A DNA stretch of 64,000 nucleotides from Streptomyces sp. MMG1533 (GCF_001279775.1 NZ_LGDG01000122.1:1-64000); one strand, 5' to 3'. Shown: positions 8,229 through 16,746, counted from the stretch's first letter. Notes: generated from the letters alone by a model not told the origin. Made by a program: numbers and translations.

Positions 8229-9038
8229 GGCGGGGCGGCCGGTGGTGCGGTAGTGGCGCAGCAGCTCGGTGTTGCGGGCCTGGTCCTTGAGCACGCCCAG
8301 GGTGCGGTGCGCCTTCTCCCAGGCCAGTTCGTCGGTGGGCGCGATGATCGGGCGGAACGACACCCAGATACGGGGGTTCGGTCGCCCGGCCGCCTCGGCG
8401 ACCGCGTTGACGGCGGCGATCTGCTCGGCCGTCTCCTTCAACGGCTCGCCCCACAGCCCGAAGATGTCGCCCTGCCGGCCGCCGACCCGGTACGCGTCCT
8501 GCGACGAGCCGCCCACCGAGATGGGGACCAGCCCGTTCACCGGCCTCACGTCCGAGTAGTAGCCCTCGAACCTGAAGTACCTGCCTTCGTGCGAGACGGG
8601 CCCTTCGGCCTGCCACACCTCCCGCGGGATCCGGATGTACTCGTCCGAACGCTCGTACCGCTCGGACTTGTTGAGGTAGTCCCCCTCCCGGCGCTGCTCC
8701 TCGTCACTGCCGCCGGAGATGATGTGCACGGTCAGCCGGCCGTCGCTGATCTGATCGAGGGTGGCGAGGGCACGCGCCGCGTGTGTGGGGAAGACGACGC
8801 CCGGCCGGTGCGCCAGGATCGGGCGGATCCGCTCGGTGTGGGTGGCGACGAACTGGGCGATCTGGAAGGCGTCGGGCGAGGCGGAGTGGTAGGCGACGAG
8901 GGTGTGGTCGAAGCCGCCGTCGTCCAGGGCGCGGGCGTACCTGCGCAGATGCCCGACGTCCAGGCCGGTACGGCTCGCGGCGGCCGGTCCCGAGGCCCCG
9001 GCGTCGGTGTGGACGGCGCTGATGAACTCGACAGGCAT
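8229..9038 (-). pseudogene. N-terminal part of SsuD-like LLM flavin monooxygenase, truncated
   Basis: From the ATG at 9038 (AGGAG 5 nt upstream) about 270 residues are a clear luciferase-like alkanesulfonate monooxygenase: FISAVHTDAG, HTLVAYHSASPDAFQIAQFV, ILAHRPGVVFPTHAARALAT and SDGRLTVHIISGGSDEEQRR. Homology stops near RHYRTTGRP at about 8230, where sequence of a GlcD-like oxidase follows in another frame. The natural C-terminal third is missing, so a working enzyme is unlikely, although transcription and translation signals remain. Confidence 0.75.
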
Positions 9039-9060
9039 GGCAACTCCTCTGTCAGAAAGG

Positions 9061-9266
9061 TCAGTTGAGAAGGGACGTGTCGGCCGACTTCGCCACGTCG
9101 ACGTTCGGGTCGAGGACGCCGATGCCGTTCATGAGGTCGGCCACGCCCTGGACGGTCGTGTTCACGTCGTCCGTGATCGGCAGGACCTTGCTGTACGCGG
9201 CAGAGGCAAGGGTCTTGGCGACGGAGGCGTCCGCGCCGTTGCGGGCCTCGATGGCCTTGGCGTAAG
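9061..9266 (-). pseudogene. C-terminal fragment of sulfonate-binding protein (SsuA-like)
   Basis: About 67 residues ending DPNVDVAKSADTSLLN, preceded by [18 protein letters not shown] and [20 protein letters not shown], look like the C-terminus of an aliphatic-sulfonate ABC binding protein. It sits 22 nt upstream of the SsuD-like fragment, the normal ssu gene order. Everything upstream of about residue 67 from the end is replaced by an ABC ATPase fragment in a different frame. Confidence 0.65.
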
Positions 9267-9445
9267 GGAGACGCGCTGCGCCTGGCCGCCGGAGAGCGTC
9301 TTGGGCCAGACGGCCGCGCGGTCCGCGATGCCGACCTCGTCGAGGGCCTTGCCCGCCAGCGTCCGGTCGGGCCGCCCGGGCAGACCGAGGACGACGTTGC
9401 GCCACACCTTCAGCCAGGGCAGCAGCCGCGGCGACTGGGGCGCGG
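9267..9445 (-). pseudogene. Internal fragment of ABC ATPase (SsuB-like)
   Basis: A stretch reading [40 protein letters not shown] and [11 protein letters not shown] contains the Q-loop-side region and the ABC signature LSGGQ of a nitrate/sulfonate-type ATPase. The Walker A side and Walker B side are both lost; the fragment is joined at one end to the SsuA remnant and at the other to an alpha/beta-hydrolase N-terminus. Confidence 0.65.
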
Positions 9446-9591
9446 ACCCGATAGGCGTCGAAGGCGAGCCGGCGGCCGAACCGCTCGTACACACCGCCGT
9501 GTTCACCCCGGCCGGCCAGCACGATCAACGTGCCGCGTGCGGCGAGGCCTTCGGGTTCGTCTCCCAGGAGAAGGAAGCGGACATGAGGGGG
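9446..9591 (-). pseudogene. N-terminal fragment of an alpha/beta hydrolase
   Basis: The reading [20 protein letters not shown] followed by [12 protein letters not shown] is typical of the first strand and oxyanion-hole region of a lysophospholipase-like alpha/beta hydrolase. No nucleophile elbow or catalytic His follows, because homology changes to an ABC ATPase at about 9446. No convincing start codon is in frame. Confidence 0.5.
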
Positions 9592-9673
9592 GCAACTCCC
9601 GTTCAGGGCAGGGGGGCATCCGTACGGAAAGGGGCAGCCGAAGACGGCTGTCACGTGTCAGCTAAGAGGGGAG

Positions 9674-9765
9674 GCGGTCGACCGGATCGCGAGGAGAGGA
9701 CGCGGTCGACCGGATCGCGGAGAGATGCGGTGCGGGACCGCGGAAGAGATGCGGTGCGGGACCGC
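9674..9765. repeat. Two pairs of short direct repeats in a gene-free stretch
   Basis: GCGGTCGACCGGATCGCG occurs at 9674-9691 and 9702-9719 (period 28). A 21-nt unit starting AGAGATGCGGTGCGGG occurs at 9721-9741 and 9745-9765 (period 24). The surrounding 9655-9987 holds no gene I can support; the end of it (9905-9960) is relatively AT-rich around TCGAAATCGAT and may carry the promoter of the LysR gene. Confidence 0.7.
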
Positions 9766-9987
9766 CGAAGAGATCAGCGACAGCGCGCGCTGCACGCCAC
9801 GCCGAAGTCGATGACTCGGCGCTGCGTCAGAAAGGCAGCAGAAGCGGTCGCGTGCAACATGTGCCCATCATGGCCGGAGGCGGCGGACCGCGTCCAACGA
9901 CGATTCCGCATCGAAATCGATCAGCTGTCGCGATCGGTCCCCCGGGGCCGCTACTGTCACGGCATACCCCAACCCGTCCTCGACATC

Positions 9988-10812
9988 GTGGCCCTGCGCA
10001 GCCTGACCGCGATCGCCGACTGCGGCGGCTTCCACCGCGCCGCCCGGACCCTGTCCCTGAGCCAGTCCGCGGTCAGCCAACACGTCCGCAAACTGGAGAA
10101 GATACTTGGCGGGCCGGTCGTGGAACGCGAGGGACGCGGCACGCGGTTCACCCCCGACGGCCGCCGGCTGCTGGAACAGGCCCGTCGCATCCTCGCCGTG
10201 CACGACGAGGCCGTACGCACCCTGCTCGAGTCCGACGGCGACACCGTCACCGTCGGCTCCACCGAGCACGCCGCCGACCAGTTCCTGCCCCGGCTCACCG
10301 CCGCCGTCCAGGAGGTACGGCCCGGCTGCCGGGTCCGCTTCCGTATCGACCGTTCCGCCCGCCTCGTCGAGGCCGTGGAACGCGGCAGCGTCGACGTGGC
10401 GGTGTACGTCACCGAGGCCGCCGCCACCGAGGGCACATCCGTGGGCGGTCTCCCGCTCACCTGGCACGCCGTCCCCGGCTGGGAGCCGCCGCCCGCACCG
10501 GCCGCCGTCCCTCTGGTCGCCATCGAGGACCCCTGCGCCATCCGCCGCCGCGCCATCGCCACCCTCGCCGCGCAGGGCGTGCCCGCCGCGGTCGTCGGCG
10601 ACGCCGGCTACCTCGCGGGCATGCTCGACATCGCCCGCACCGGCCAGGGCGCCGCCCTGCTCGCCGCGGTGGGCCCGGCCCCCGACGGACTGACCCCGTA
10701 CGAGGGCCTCCCGGCGGTCACTCCGATCCCGATGAGCGCGCTGGCCCGCCCAGGGGCGGATCCGGACACGGTGGAGGCGGCCTTCGCGGCCGTACGGGAT
10801 CTGCTGCGCTGA
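9988..10812 (+). CDS. LysR-family transcriptional regulator
   Basis: 274 residues from the GTG at 9988. The HTH region ALRSLTAIADCGGFHRAART and LSLSQSAVSQHVRKLEKILG is canonical LysR. The C-terminal effector domain is shorter than usual but ends cleanly. The start is uncertain: LysR proteins usually begin about three residues earlier (PVLDIV here), and the only in-frame ATG (9859) would add 43 atypical residues. An inverted repeat TCGAAATCGA lies upstream. The neighbouring decayed ssu/oxidase genes may have been its targets. Confidence 0.8.
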   Translation: MALRSLTAIADCGGFHRAARTLSLSQSAVSQHVRKLEKILGGPVVEREGRGTRFTPDGRRLLEQARRILAVHDEAVRTLLESDGDTVTVGSTEHAADQFLPRLTAAVQEVRPGCRVRFRIDRSARLVEAVERGSVDVAVYVTEAAATEGTSVGGLPLTWHAVPGWEPPPAPAAVPLVAIEDPCAIRRRAIATLAAQGVPAAVVGDAGYLAGMLDIARTGQGAALLAAVGPAPDGLTPYEGLPAVTPIPMSALARPGADPDTVEAAFAAVRDLLR

Positions 10813-10907
10813 GGGGGCGCGGCGAGGCGGACCGGTGCGGCGAGGTGAAGCGGACGGTGCGCGGCGAGGTCAACGGACCGTGCGCGGCGAGGCGGGCCGG
10901 ACCGGTG

Positions 10908-11294
10908 TCAGTCCAGCATCCTGGCCAGCACACCCCGCTGCAGCGGGAGCACGTCGGCGTGCAGGTCGCGCCCCTTGCGGGTCAGCGATACCCACACGCC
11001 GCGCCGGTCCTCCACGCAGACGGAGCGTTCCACCAGGCCGTCCTTCTCCAGGCGGCCGATGAGCCGGGACAGGGCGCTCTGGCTCAGATGAACCCGTCCG
11101 ACGAGGTTCTGCACCCGGCACAGGTCGCCCTCCTCGGGCGCCTCGGAGGCGAGCACGTCGAGCACCTCGAAGTCGCTCGCGCCCAGCCCGTGGGGGTGCA
11201 GCGCGCGGTCGATCTCGCACATCGTGCGCGCATGCACCGACAGGATGTCCCGCCACTGTTCTTCGAGCCGGGCACCGGCCGCGTTCACTGCCAT
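10908..11294 (-). CDS. MarR-family transcriptional regulator
   Basis: 128 residues. A winged HTH is visible: FEVLDVLASEAPEEGDLCRV, then VHLSQSALSRLIGRLEKDGL and the wing VCVEDRRGVWVSLTRKGRD. An inverted repeat ATGC-GTGT-GCAT at 11307-11318 is 12 nt upstream of the start and may be its own operator. The adjacent VOC gene on the same strand ends 50 nt upstream and could be in the same unit. Confidence 0.87.
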   Translation of the reverse strand: MAVNAAGARLEEQWRDILSVHARTMCEIDRALHPHGLGASDFEVLDVLASEAPEEGDLCRVQNLVGRVHLSQSALSRLIGRLEKDGLVERSVCVEDRRGVWVSLTRKGRDLHADVLPLQRGVLARMLD

Positions 11295-11343
11295 ACACCA
11301 ATGTTAATGCGTGTGCATCGACAATCGGACGGGGAGAAGTGCC

Positions 11344-11688
11344 TCAGGCGTCCTGGAGGAGCCCGACCAGGTTTCCGTCAGCGTCCTTGACCGAGGCGAT
11401 CAGCCTGCCGCCGCCGACTTCCTGGACATCCTGGAGCAGCTCGGCACCCGCCTCGACCAGAGCGGCAAGCCGGCCGCGGATGTCGGAGACGTGCCAGTAG
11501 GGGACGGGGCCGGTCATGCCCTTGGCGTGTCCGTTCGGGTCCAGACCGACGTCCTGGCCGGCGTCCTTGAAGCCGACGTAGTAGGGCTCGTCGGCGTAGG
11601 GCTCGATCTCCAGCAGGGCGCTGAACAGGGCCTTCGCCCGGGCGATGTCCTTGACGGGGTAGACGATGGTGTTGAGTCCGGCGGTCAT
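11344..11688 (-). CDS. VOC (glyoxalase/dioxygenase-fold) family protein
   Basis: 114 residues with the beta-alpha-beta-beta-beta VOC pattern: MTAGLNTIVYPVKDIARAKA at the start, YVGFKDAGQDVGLDPNG in the middle and GGGRLIASVKDADGNLVGLL at the end. The ribosome site GAGGAG is 6 nt before the ATG. This is a single VOC module, so a dimer would be needed for a metal site, and the usual Glu near the end is not obvious. Possible roles are resistance to a small electrophile or isomerisation; no function is assigned. Confidence 0.82.
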   Translation of the reverse strand: MTAGLNTIVYPVKDIARAKALFSALLEIEPYADEPYYVGFKDAGQDVGLDPNGHAKGMTGPVPYWHVSDIRGRLAALVEAGAELLQDVQEVGGGRLIASVKDADGNLVGLLQDA

Positions 11689-11864
11689 GGCGTCGCTCCT
11701 CGGTGCTGCGTGGTCCGACGGATTTCGTCGGTGTTTTCACGCTAGGCGCCGGGAGCGGGAAGCCGCTTCTTCGATCCTGATCGGTTGCCGAGCGGCGGGC
11801 GGCGCACGCGGGCGGGACCGGCAGCTCCCGGCATCGGCCGCAATCCCTGGCGCGACGGGATGCC

Positions 11865-12896
11865 TTACGTCGACTCCCGCTTCACCAATTCCGTGGGCAG
11901 AATCACCGCCGCCGCATCCTCGCCACCGATCTGCGCCAGCAGCACCCGCACCATCTCGGCGCTGATGCGGTCCCAGGGCTGCCGGATCGTCGTCAGCTCG
12001 GGCCGGGCGGCCACCGCCGCCGGCGAGTCGTCGAAGCCGCCCACCGCCACGTCGTCCGGCACCCGCCGCCCCGCCCGCTGCAGAGCCGTCAGCACGCCCT
12101 GTGCCATCAGGTCGGAGGCGACGAACACGGCGTTCATGTCCGGGGCCTGCGCGAGCAGCCGCTCGGCGCCCGCCTCGCCGCTGGCCCGGCTGTAGTCGCC
12201 GGAGACGACGAGCCGCTCCTCGATCGCGACGCCCGCGTCGGTGAGCACCTCCTTGTACCCGGCGAGGCGCTCGACACCACCCGGAGTGTCCAGCGGGCCG
12301 GTGACCACGCCGATGCGGCGGCGGCCCAGGGACAGCAGGTGGCGCACCATGTCACGGGCGCCGTCCCGGTCGTCCGCCGCCACGTAGCTCACCCGGGAAC
12401 CGAGCCCGATCGGCTTGCCGCACGCGACCAGCGGCACGCCCGCCTCGCGCAGCTCCTCGGCGATCGGGTCCCCGGAGTGGCTGGAGACGAGCAGCACCCC
12501 GTCGACGTGCCCGGCGGTGATGTACCGCGTGATGCGCCGCCGCTCGTCCTCCGTGCCGGCCAGCATCAGCAGCAGCGGGACGTCGTGCGCGGCCAGCGCC
12601 TGCGTGCAGCCGCGCAACAGGACGTTGAAGTTGGGGTCCTCGAAGAACCGCTCCTGCGGTTCGGTCAGCAGGAAGCCCACGGAGTCGGAACGTCCGGTGA
12701 TCAGTGAACGTGCGTGCCGGTTGACGACGTACCCCGTCTTGCGGATCGCGGCGTTGACCGCCTCCTGGGCGGCGGGGCTGACGTAGTGCCCGCCGTTGAG
12801 CACACGTGAGACGGTGCCGCGTGAGACCCCTGCCTCCCGCGCCACGTCATGGATCGTCGGCGCTCTGCGCCGGCCCCCCGCACTGTTCATGGTCAT
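11865..12896 (-). CDS. LacI-family regulator of the divergent beta-galactosidase
   Basis: 343 residues from the ATG at 12896; the ATG at 12890 is an alternative and neither has a strong ribosome site, so the mRNA may be leaderless. HTH: PTIHDVAREAGVSRGTVSRV followed by the hinge LNGGHYVSPAAQEAV. The sensor domain is of the Peripla_BP_3 type (SDSVGFLLTEPQERFF through RPELTTIRQPWDRI). It is divergent from a GH42 gene across 198 nt, a standard arrangement for a galactoside repressor. Confidence 0.9.
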   Translation of the reverse strand: MTMNSAGGRRRAPTIHDVAREAGVSRGTVSRVLNGGHYVSPAAQEAVNAAIRKTGYVVNRHARSLITGRSDSVGFLLTEPQERFFEDPNFNVLLRGCTQALAAHDVPLLLMLAGTEDERRRITRYITAGHVDGVLLVSSHSGDPIAEELREAGVPLVACGKPIGLGSRVSYVAADDRDGARDMVRHLLSLGRRRIGVVTGPLDTPGGVERLAGYKEVLTDAGVAIEERLVVSGDYSRASGEAGAERLLAQAPDMNAVFVASDLMAQGVLTALQRAGRRVPDDVAVGGFDDSPAAVAARPELTTIRQPWDRISAEMVRVLLAQIGGEDAAAVILPTELVKREST

Positions 12897-13002
12897 GACT
12901 TTAAGGCCCCGGAGGGCGGATGGCGGCCGCCCGGACCGCGGGATGACCACGAGGTCGGGGGACTGTCTGTGATCGTGCACAGCACCCTTCGCATCCAGAC
13001 AC

Positions 13003-13058
13003 TTGGCAAGCCTGACCCTCGTGCGGTTATCTTGGGCCGCACGCTGTTGACACTGTGT
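13003..13058 (+). promoter_or_regulatory. Candidate promoter and operator of the beta-galactosidase gene
   Basis: TTGGCA at 13003-13008 and TTATCT at 13027-13032 are separated by 18 nt and resemble -35 and -10 boxes. About 18 nt further on, ACAC-T-GTGT at 13050-13058 lies in the expected early transcribed region and could be a repressor site for the divergent LacI protein. The match is by eye and only moderate. Confidence 0.35.
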
Positions 13059-13094
13059 GTGCACGTTCCCAACAACCAGAAACGGGAGAGACCC

Positions 13095-15116
13095 ATGCCG
13101 GAGACCACCCCCAGGGGCCTCACCAGGCTTGCCTTCGGCGGGGACTACAACCCGGAGCAGTGGCCCGAGAGTGTCTGGGAGGAGGACGCACGGCTGATGC
13201 GGGAGGCCGGCGTCACCATGGTGAGCGTCGGGATCTTCTCCTGGGCCCTCCTGGAGCCCGCGCCCGGCACGTACGACTTCGGCTGGCTCGACCGGCTTCT
13301 CGACCTGCTGCACGACAACGGCATCCGCGTCGACCTCGGTACGCCCACGGTCGTACCCCCGGCCTGGTTCTACCGGGACCACCCCGACGCGCTGCCCGTG
13401 ACGGCCGACGGCGTCCGGTACGCGTTCGGCTCGCGCGGCGCCATCTGCCACAGCAACACCGACTACCGCGCGGCCGCCGCCGACATCACCACCAGGCTCG
13501 CCGAGCGGTACGCCGGGCATCCGGCCCTGGCCATGTGGCACGTGCACAACGAGTACGGCGTCCCGGTCTCCGCCTGCTACTGCGACTCCTGCGCAGCCCA
13601 CTTCCGCCGCTGGCTGGCCACTACGTACGGCACGGTCGACGCGGTCAACGAGGCGTGGGGCACCGCCTTCTGGGGCCAGCGCTACGCCGACCCCGACCAG
13701 ATCAACCCGCCGCGCACGGCGCCCACCGTCGGCAACCCGGGCCAGGCGCTGGACTACAAGCGGTTCGCCGACGCCACCATGCGCGAGAACTTCGTGACGG
13801 AGCGGGACATCCTGCACCGCCTCTCGCCGGGCATCCCGGTCACCACCAACTTCATGACCGCGCTCAGCCAGTGCGACTCCGTGGACTACTGGGCCTGGGG
13901 CCGCGAGGTCGACCTCGTCACCAACGACCACTACCTGATCACCGACGGCCGCCGCACCCACGTCAACCTCGCGATGGCCGCCGACCTCACCCGCTCGGTC
14001 GCGGGCGGCGCCCCCTGGCTGCTCCTCGAGCACTCCACCTCGGGCGTGAACTGGCAGCCCCGCAACCCGGCCAAGGCCCCGGGCCAGATGGCCCGCAACT
14101 CCCTCGCACACGTGGCGCGCGGCTCCGAGGGTGCCATGTTCTTCCAGTGGCGGCAGTCGCGGCGCGGTGCCGAGAAGTTCCACTCGGCGATGGTCCCGCA
14201 CGGCGGCACGGACACCCGCGTGTGGCGCGAAGTGGTCGAACTGGGCGCCTCCCTGGACTCGTTGAGCACCGTCCGAGGCACCCGCACCACCGCCGACGTG
14301 GCCGTCCTGTGGGACTGGCAGTCCTGGTGGGCGCAGAACCTCCAGTGGCGCCCCAGCGAGGACCACGACCCGCGCGAGCGCGCCGACTCCTTCTACGAGG
14401 CGCTCTACGACCACCACCTCACGGTCGACTTCGCCCACCCGGAAGCCGACTTGTCGAGGTATCCCCTTGTCGTCGTGCCGGCGCTGTACCTCATGACGGA
14501 GGCGGCCGGCCGCAACATCAAGGAGTACGTCGAGAACGGCGGCACGCTCGTCGTGTCGTACTTCTCCGGCATCGTCGACGAGCACGACGCCGTCCACGAG
14601 GGCGCCTACCCGGGGCCGCTGCGGGACGTGCTCGGCTTGACCGTCGAGGAGTTCTCGCCGCTGCTCAAGGACCAGTCGGTGCGCATCACCGGCCCCGACG
14701 GCTCGGAGCTCACCGCCGACGTGTGGACCGAGTTCGTGGTGCCGCGCGGCGCCGAGACCGTGTGGACGTACGCCGACGGCCTGACCGCCGGCCACCCGGC
14801 CGTCACCCGGCACCGCCTCGGCGAGGGCACCGCCTGGTACGTCTCCACGCGCCTGACCGCCGAGGGTCTGGACGCGCTGCTGGGCTGCGCCGTCGAGGAC
14901 GCGGACATCAGCACTCGCGCCGACCTGCCCCACGACGTCGAGGTGGTGCGCCGCACCGGCGAGTCGGGCACCTACCTGTTCGCGATCAACCACACCGCCA
15001 CGGACGTCAAGGTGCCCCTGGAGGTGGACGGCACCGAGCTGCTGACCGGCGAGCGTGCCGCGGGCCGCCTGGCGCTCCCGGCCTCAGCCGTCCGGATCGT
15101 ACGACTGGACGGCTGA
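13095..15116 (+). CDS. GH42 beta-galactosidase
   Basis: 673 residues from the ATG at 13095 with GGGAGAG upstream. The first 390 residues form a GH42 TIM barrel beginning LAFGGDYNPEQWPESVWEED. The acid/base is E153 in HVHNEYG and the nucleophile E312 in LLLEHSTSGVNW. C161, C163 and C166 (CYCDSC) fit the GH42 zinc cluster. A trimerisation domain (about 400-610) and a C-terminal beta-domain follow, which is the full family length. There is no signal peptide, so it acts on galactosides or galacto-oligosaccharides in the cytoplasm. The divergent LacI regulator is the likely controller. Confidence 0.93.
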   Translation: MPETTPRGLTRLAFGGDYNPEQWPESVWEEDARLMREAGVTMVSVGIFSWALLEPAPGTYDFGWLDRLLDLLHDNGIRVDLGTPTVVPPAWFYRDHPDALPVTADGVRYAFGSRGAICHSNTDYRAAAADITTRLAERYAGHPALAMWHVHNEYGVPVSACYCDSCAAHFRRWLATTYGTVDAVNEAWGTAFWGQRYADPDQINPPRTAPTVGNPGQALDYKRFADATMRENFVTERDILHRLSPGIPVTTNFMTALSQCDSVDYWAWGREVDLVTNDHYLITDGRRTHVNLAMAADLTRSVAGGAPWLLLEHSTSGVNWQPRNPAKAPGQMARNSLAHVARGSEGAMFFQWRQSRRGAEKFHSAMVPHGGTDTRVWREVVELGASLDSLSTVRGTRTTADVAVLWDWQSWWAQNLQWRPSEDHDPRERADSFYEALYDHHLTVDFAHPEADLSRYPLVVVPALYLMTEAAGRNIKEYVENGGTLVVSYFSGIVDEHDAVHEGAYPGPLRDVLGLTVEEFSPLLKDQSVRITGPDGSELTADVWTEFVVPRGAETVWTYADGLTAGHPAVTRHRLGEGTAWYVSTRLTAEGLDALLGCAVEDADISTRADLPHDVEVVRRTGESGTYLFAINHTATDVKVPLEVDGTELLTGERAAGRLALPASAVRIVRLDG

Positions 15117-15123
15117 ACCGACT

Positions 15124-15164
15124 CCCCTCCGCCCGTGCGAGCGCACGAGCCGCGGGCGGAGGGG
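15124..15164 (+). terminator. Hairpin terminator after the beta-galactosidase gene
   Basis: CCCCTCCGCCCG (15124-15135) pairs perfectly with CGGGCGGAGGGG (15153-15164), followed by G then TTTCGT. The stop codon lies only 8 nt upstream. This is a strong GC-rich stem typical of Streptomyces terminators. Confidence 0.75.
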
Positions 15165-15187
15165 GTTTCGTGCGGCTCTCCCGTCCT

Positions 15188-15230
15188 CCGGTACCGAACA
15201 GCCCTGCTTCGCAAGGGAGTTCGGTACCGG
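15188..15230. repeat. Perfect 12-bp inverted repeat with nested hairpin
   Basis: CCGGTACCGAAC (15188-15199) and GTTCGGTACCGG (15219-15230) are exact reverse complements. The 19-nt loop holds a second small stem of CCCTGC against GCAAGGG. It lies 88 nt upstream of a small HTH gene and 24 nt after a separate terminator, so it could be an operator, an attenuator or a second terminator. Confidence 0.7.
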
Positions 15231-15318
15231 ACAAGCTTGGTGAGTCCCGTACACGGCGGCATCGGCTGCGCCACAGTGGGAAGACGCTGTACGAGGAGTC
15301 CGGACGGAGGGGAACGCG

Positions 15319-15606
15319 ATGCTGAGGATTCCCACCGGCGAGAGGCGCCTGGACATCCTGGAATGGCTGAAGGACCCGGCCGCGCACTTCCCGCCGCAGC
15401 GGCACGGCGATCCCGTGGCGGACGGGGTGACCGCCGACGCCGTCGCCGAGAAGCTCGGGGTGGGCCGCGCCGTCGCCGAGACCCACCTCGACCTGCTCGC
15501 GGACATCGGCCTGCTGCGTACCAGGCGGGTCCGTCGGCGCACCTACTACCGACGTGACGAGGTGCGGATCGCCGAAGTCGCGCGCATGTTCGAGAAAGGC
15601 TGGTAG
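15319..15606 (+). CDS. Small winged-helix (ArsR-like) DNA-binding protein
   Basis: 95 residues. The start MLRIPTGERRLDILEWLKDP matches small actinobacterial HTH proteins; the HTH is TADAVAEKLGVGRAVAETHL with the following recognition helix and basic wing RTRRVRRRTYYRRDEVRIAE. There is no metal-binding Cys motif as in classical ArsR sensors. It lies 67 nt upstream of the propeller-lactonase gene on the same strand and may regulate it. A large inverted repeat lies upstream. Confidence 0.75.
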   Translation: MLRIPTGERRLDILEWLKDPAAHFPPQRHGDPVADGVTADAVAEKLGVGRAVAETHLDLLADIGLLRTRRVRRRTYYRRDEVRIAEVARMFEKGW

Positions 15607-15673
15607 CCGACCCGCCCACAGGGGTACACGCCTGCGAGGAGGAACCGCCTCCGGCAGCGAAGGGCAGGCGCGC

Positions 15674-16636
15674 ATGAACCGTCCCACGGCTCTGGTTCCC
15701 CGGCGTTACGTCGCGATCGGCGGCCGCGGCCCCGAAGATGTGGTGGTCGACGCCCGCGGCCGGGTGCTGACCGGCGTCGAGGACGGCCGGATCCTGCGCC
15801 TGGACGGCCTGACGGACCCCGCCTCGACGCGGGTCGAGGTGCTCACCAGGACCGGCGGCAGGCCGCTCGGCCTCCAACTCCTCCCCGACGAAGCCCTGTT
15901 GGTGTGCGACGCCGAACGCGGACTGCTGGGCGTGGACCTCACCGACGGCACGGTACGGATTCTCGCCGACTCGGTGGCGGGGGAGCGGCTGCGGTTCTGC
16001 AGCAACGTCGTCGCCCTGTCCGACGGATCCGTGTACTTCACCGTCTCCAGTCGCCGCTATCCCCTGGAGGGGTGGATCGGCGACCTGGTCGAGCGCACCG
16101 GCACCGGCCGGTTGCTGCGCCTGGCCCCGGGCACCGACGAGCCCGAAGTCCTGCTGGAGGGACTGCAGTTCGCCAACGGCCTGGCGCCGAGCGCCGACGA
16201 GTCGTTCCTGGTCGTCGCCGAGACGGGCGCGTACCGGCTGACCCGCTACTGGCTCACCGGACCGAAGGCGGGCCAGGGCGAGCCCTTTGCCGAGGACCTC
16301 CCGGGCATGCCCGACAACCTCTGGCGCGGCGCACCGGACAGCCCGATCTGGGTCTCGCTGGCCGGGCCCCGCGTCCCGCCGCTCGACCTCCTGCACCGCA
16401 GCACACCCGACGTCCGCCGCAAGGCCGCACGCCTCGCCGTGCGCGCCCCCTTCCGCCCCTCCGGGACGATCGGCGTCCTCGCGGTCGACGACCACGGCGA
16501 GATCGTCCACCACCTCACCCGCCGCCGCTCCGGCTTCCGCATGGTCACCAGCGTCTGCGAGACCGCGGGCCACCTGGTCCTGGGGAGCCTGTGGGAGCCG
16601 GGCGTAGCGGTCTGCGAGGCGCCGAGCACGAAGTGA
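15674..16636 (+). CDS. SMP-30/strictosidine synthase-like six-bladed beta-propeller protein
   Basis: 320 residues from the ATG at 15674. The repeated blade motif is visible (GPEDVVVDARGRVLTGVEDG, RPLGLQLLPDEALLVCD, CSNVVALSDGSVYFTVSSRR, FANGLAPSADESFLVVAETG, LPGMPDNLWRG). The order and the SNVVALSDGSVYFT and FANGLAPS blades fit strictosidine synthase-like/paraoxonase-like lactonases more than SMP-30 itself. No signal peptide, so probably a cytoplasmic lactonase or esterase. Substrate unknown. Confidence 0.8.
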   Translation: MNRPTALVPRRYVAIGGRGPEDVVVDARGRVLTGVEDGRILRLDGLTDPASTRVEVLTRTGGRPLGLQLLPDEALLVCDAERGLLGVDLTDGTVRILADSVAGERLRFCSNVVALSDGSVYFTVSSRRYPLEGWIGDLVERTGTGRLLRLAPGTDEPEVLLEGLQFANGLAPSADESFLVVAETGAYRLTRYWLTGPKAGQGEPFAEDLPGMPDNLWRGAPDSPIWVSLAGPRVPPLDLLHRSTPDVRRKAARLAVRAPFRPSGTIGVLAVDDHGEIVHHLTRRRSGFRMVTSVCETAGHLVLGSLWEPGVAVCEAPSTK

Positions 16637-16690
16637 CCCGGGCGCACCCCGGGGTTACTCTGATGGCCAGCCGCGATCACCTCGCGGCGC

Positions 16691-16746
16691 GGCGGTGGGG
16701 CCCGCCGTACCCGAACCGCGGCTCAGCTGCCGCCAACGGTCCCTAC
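16691..16746 (+). promoter_or_regulatory. Fluoride riboswitch (crcB motif) candidate
   Basis: P1 is GGCG (16691-16694) with CGCC (16703-16706) closing an 8-nt loop GTGGGGCC. P3 is GCGGC (16718-16722) with GCCGC (16729-16733). Four nucleotides later GGTCCC (16738-16743) can pair with GGGGCC (16697-16702) in the P1 loop as the pseudoknot, followed by TAC. The spacing (4-bp P1, 8-nt loop, 4-nt joiner, 6-nt pseudoknot, UAC) equals the Thermotoga fluoride aptamer as I remember it. AAC before P3 is also kept. The usual GAUG in the P1 loop reads GGTG, which lowers certainty. The following CCTACTTG (16742-16749) can pair with CGAGTAGG (16782-16789) over the crcB ribosome site, an obvious off-state. 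Confidence 0.75.

Noticed and set aside
8902..10812. Long open frame joining the LLM region and the LysR gene
   Set aside because: Only the part after about 9980 has LysR features; the upstream part has no codon signal of a real protein.
11307..11318. ATGC-GTGT-GCAT as a certain MarR operator
   Set aside because: The arms are only 4 bp and such short inverted repeats are common; mentioned only as a possibility in the gene entry.
12849..13094. Upstream extension of the beta-galactosidase
   Set aside because: The extension overlaps the divergent lacI start and promoter; the ATG at 13095 has a ribosome site.
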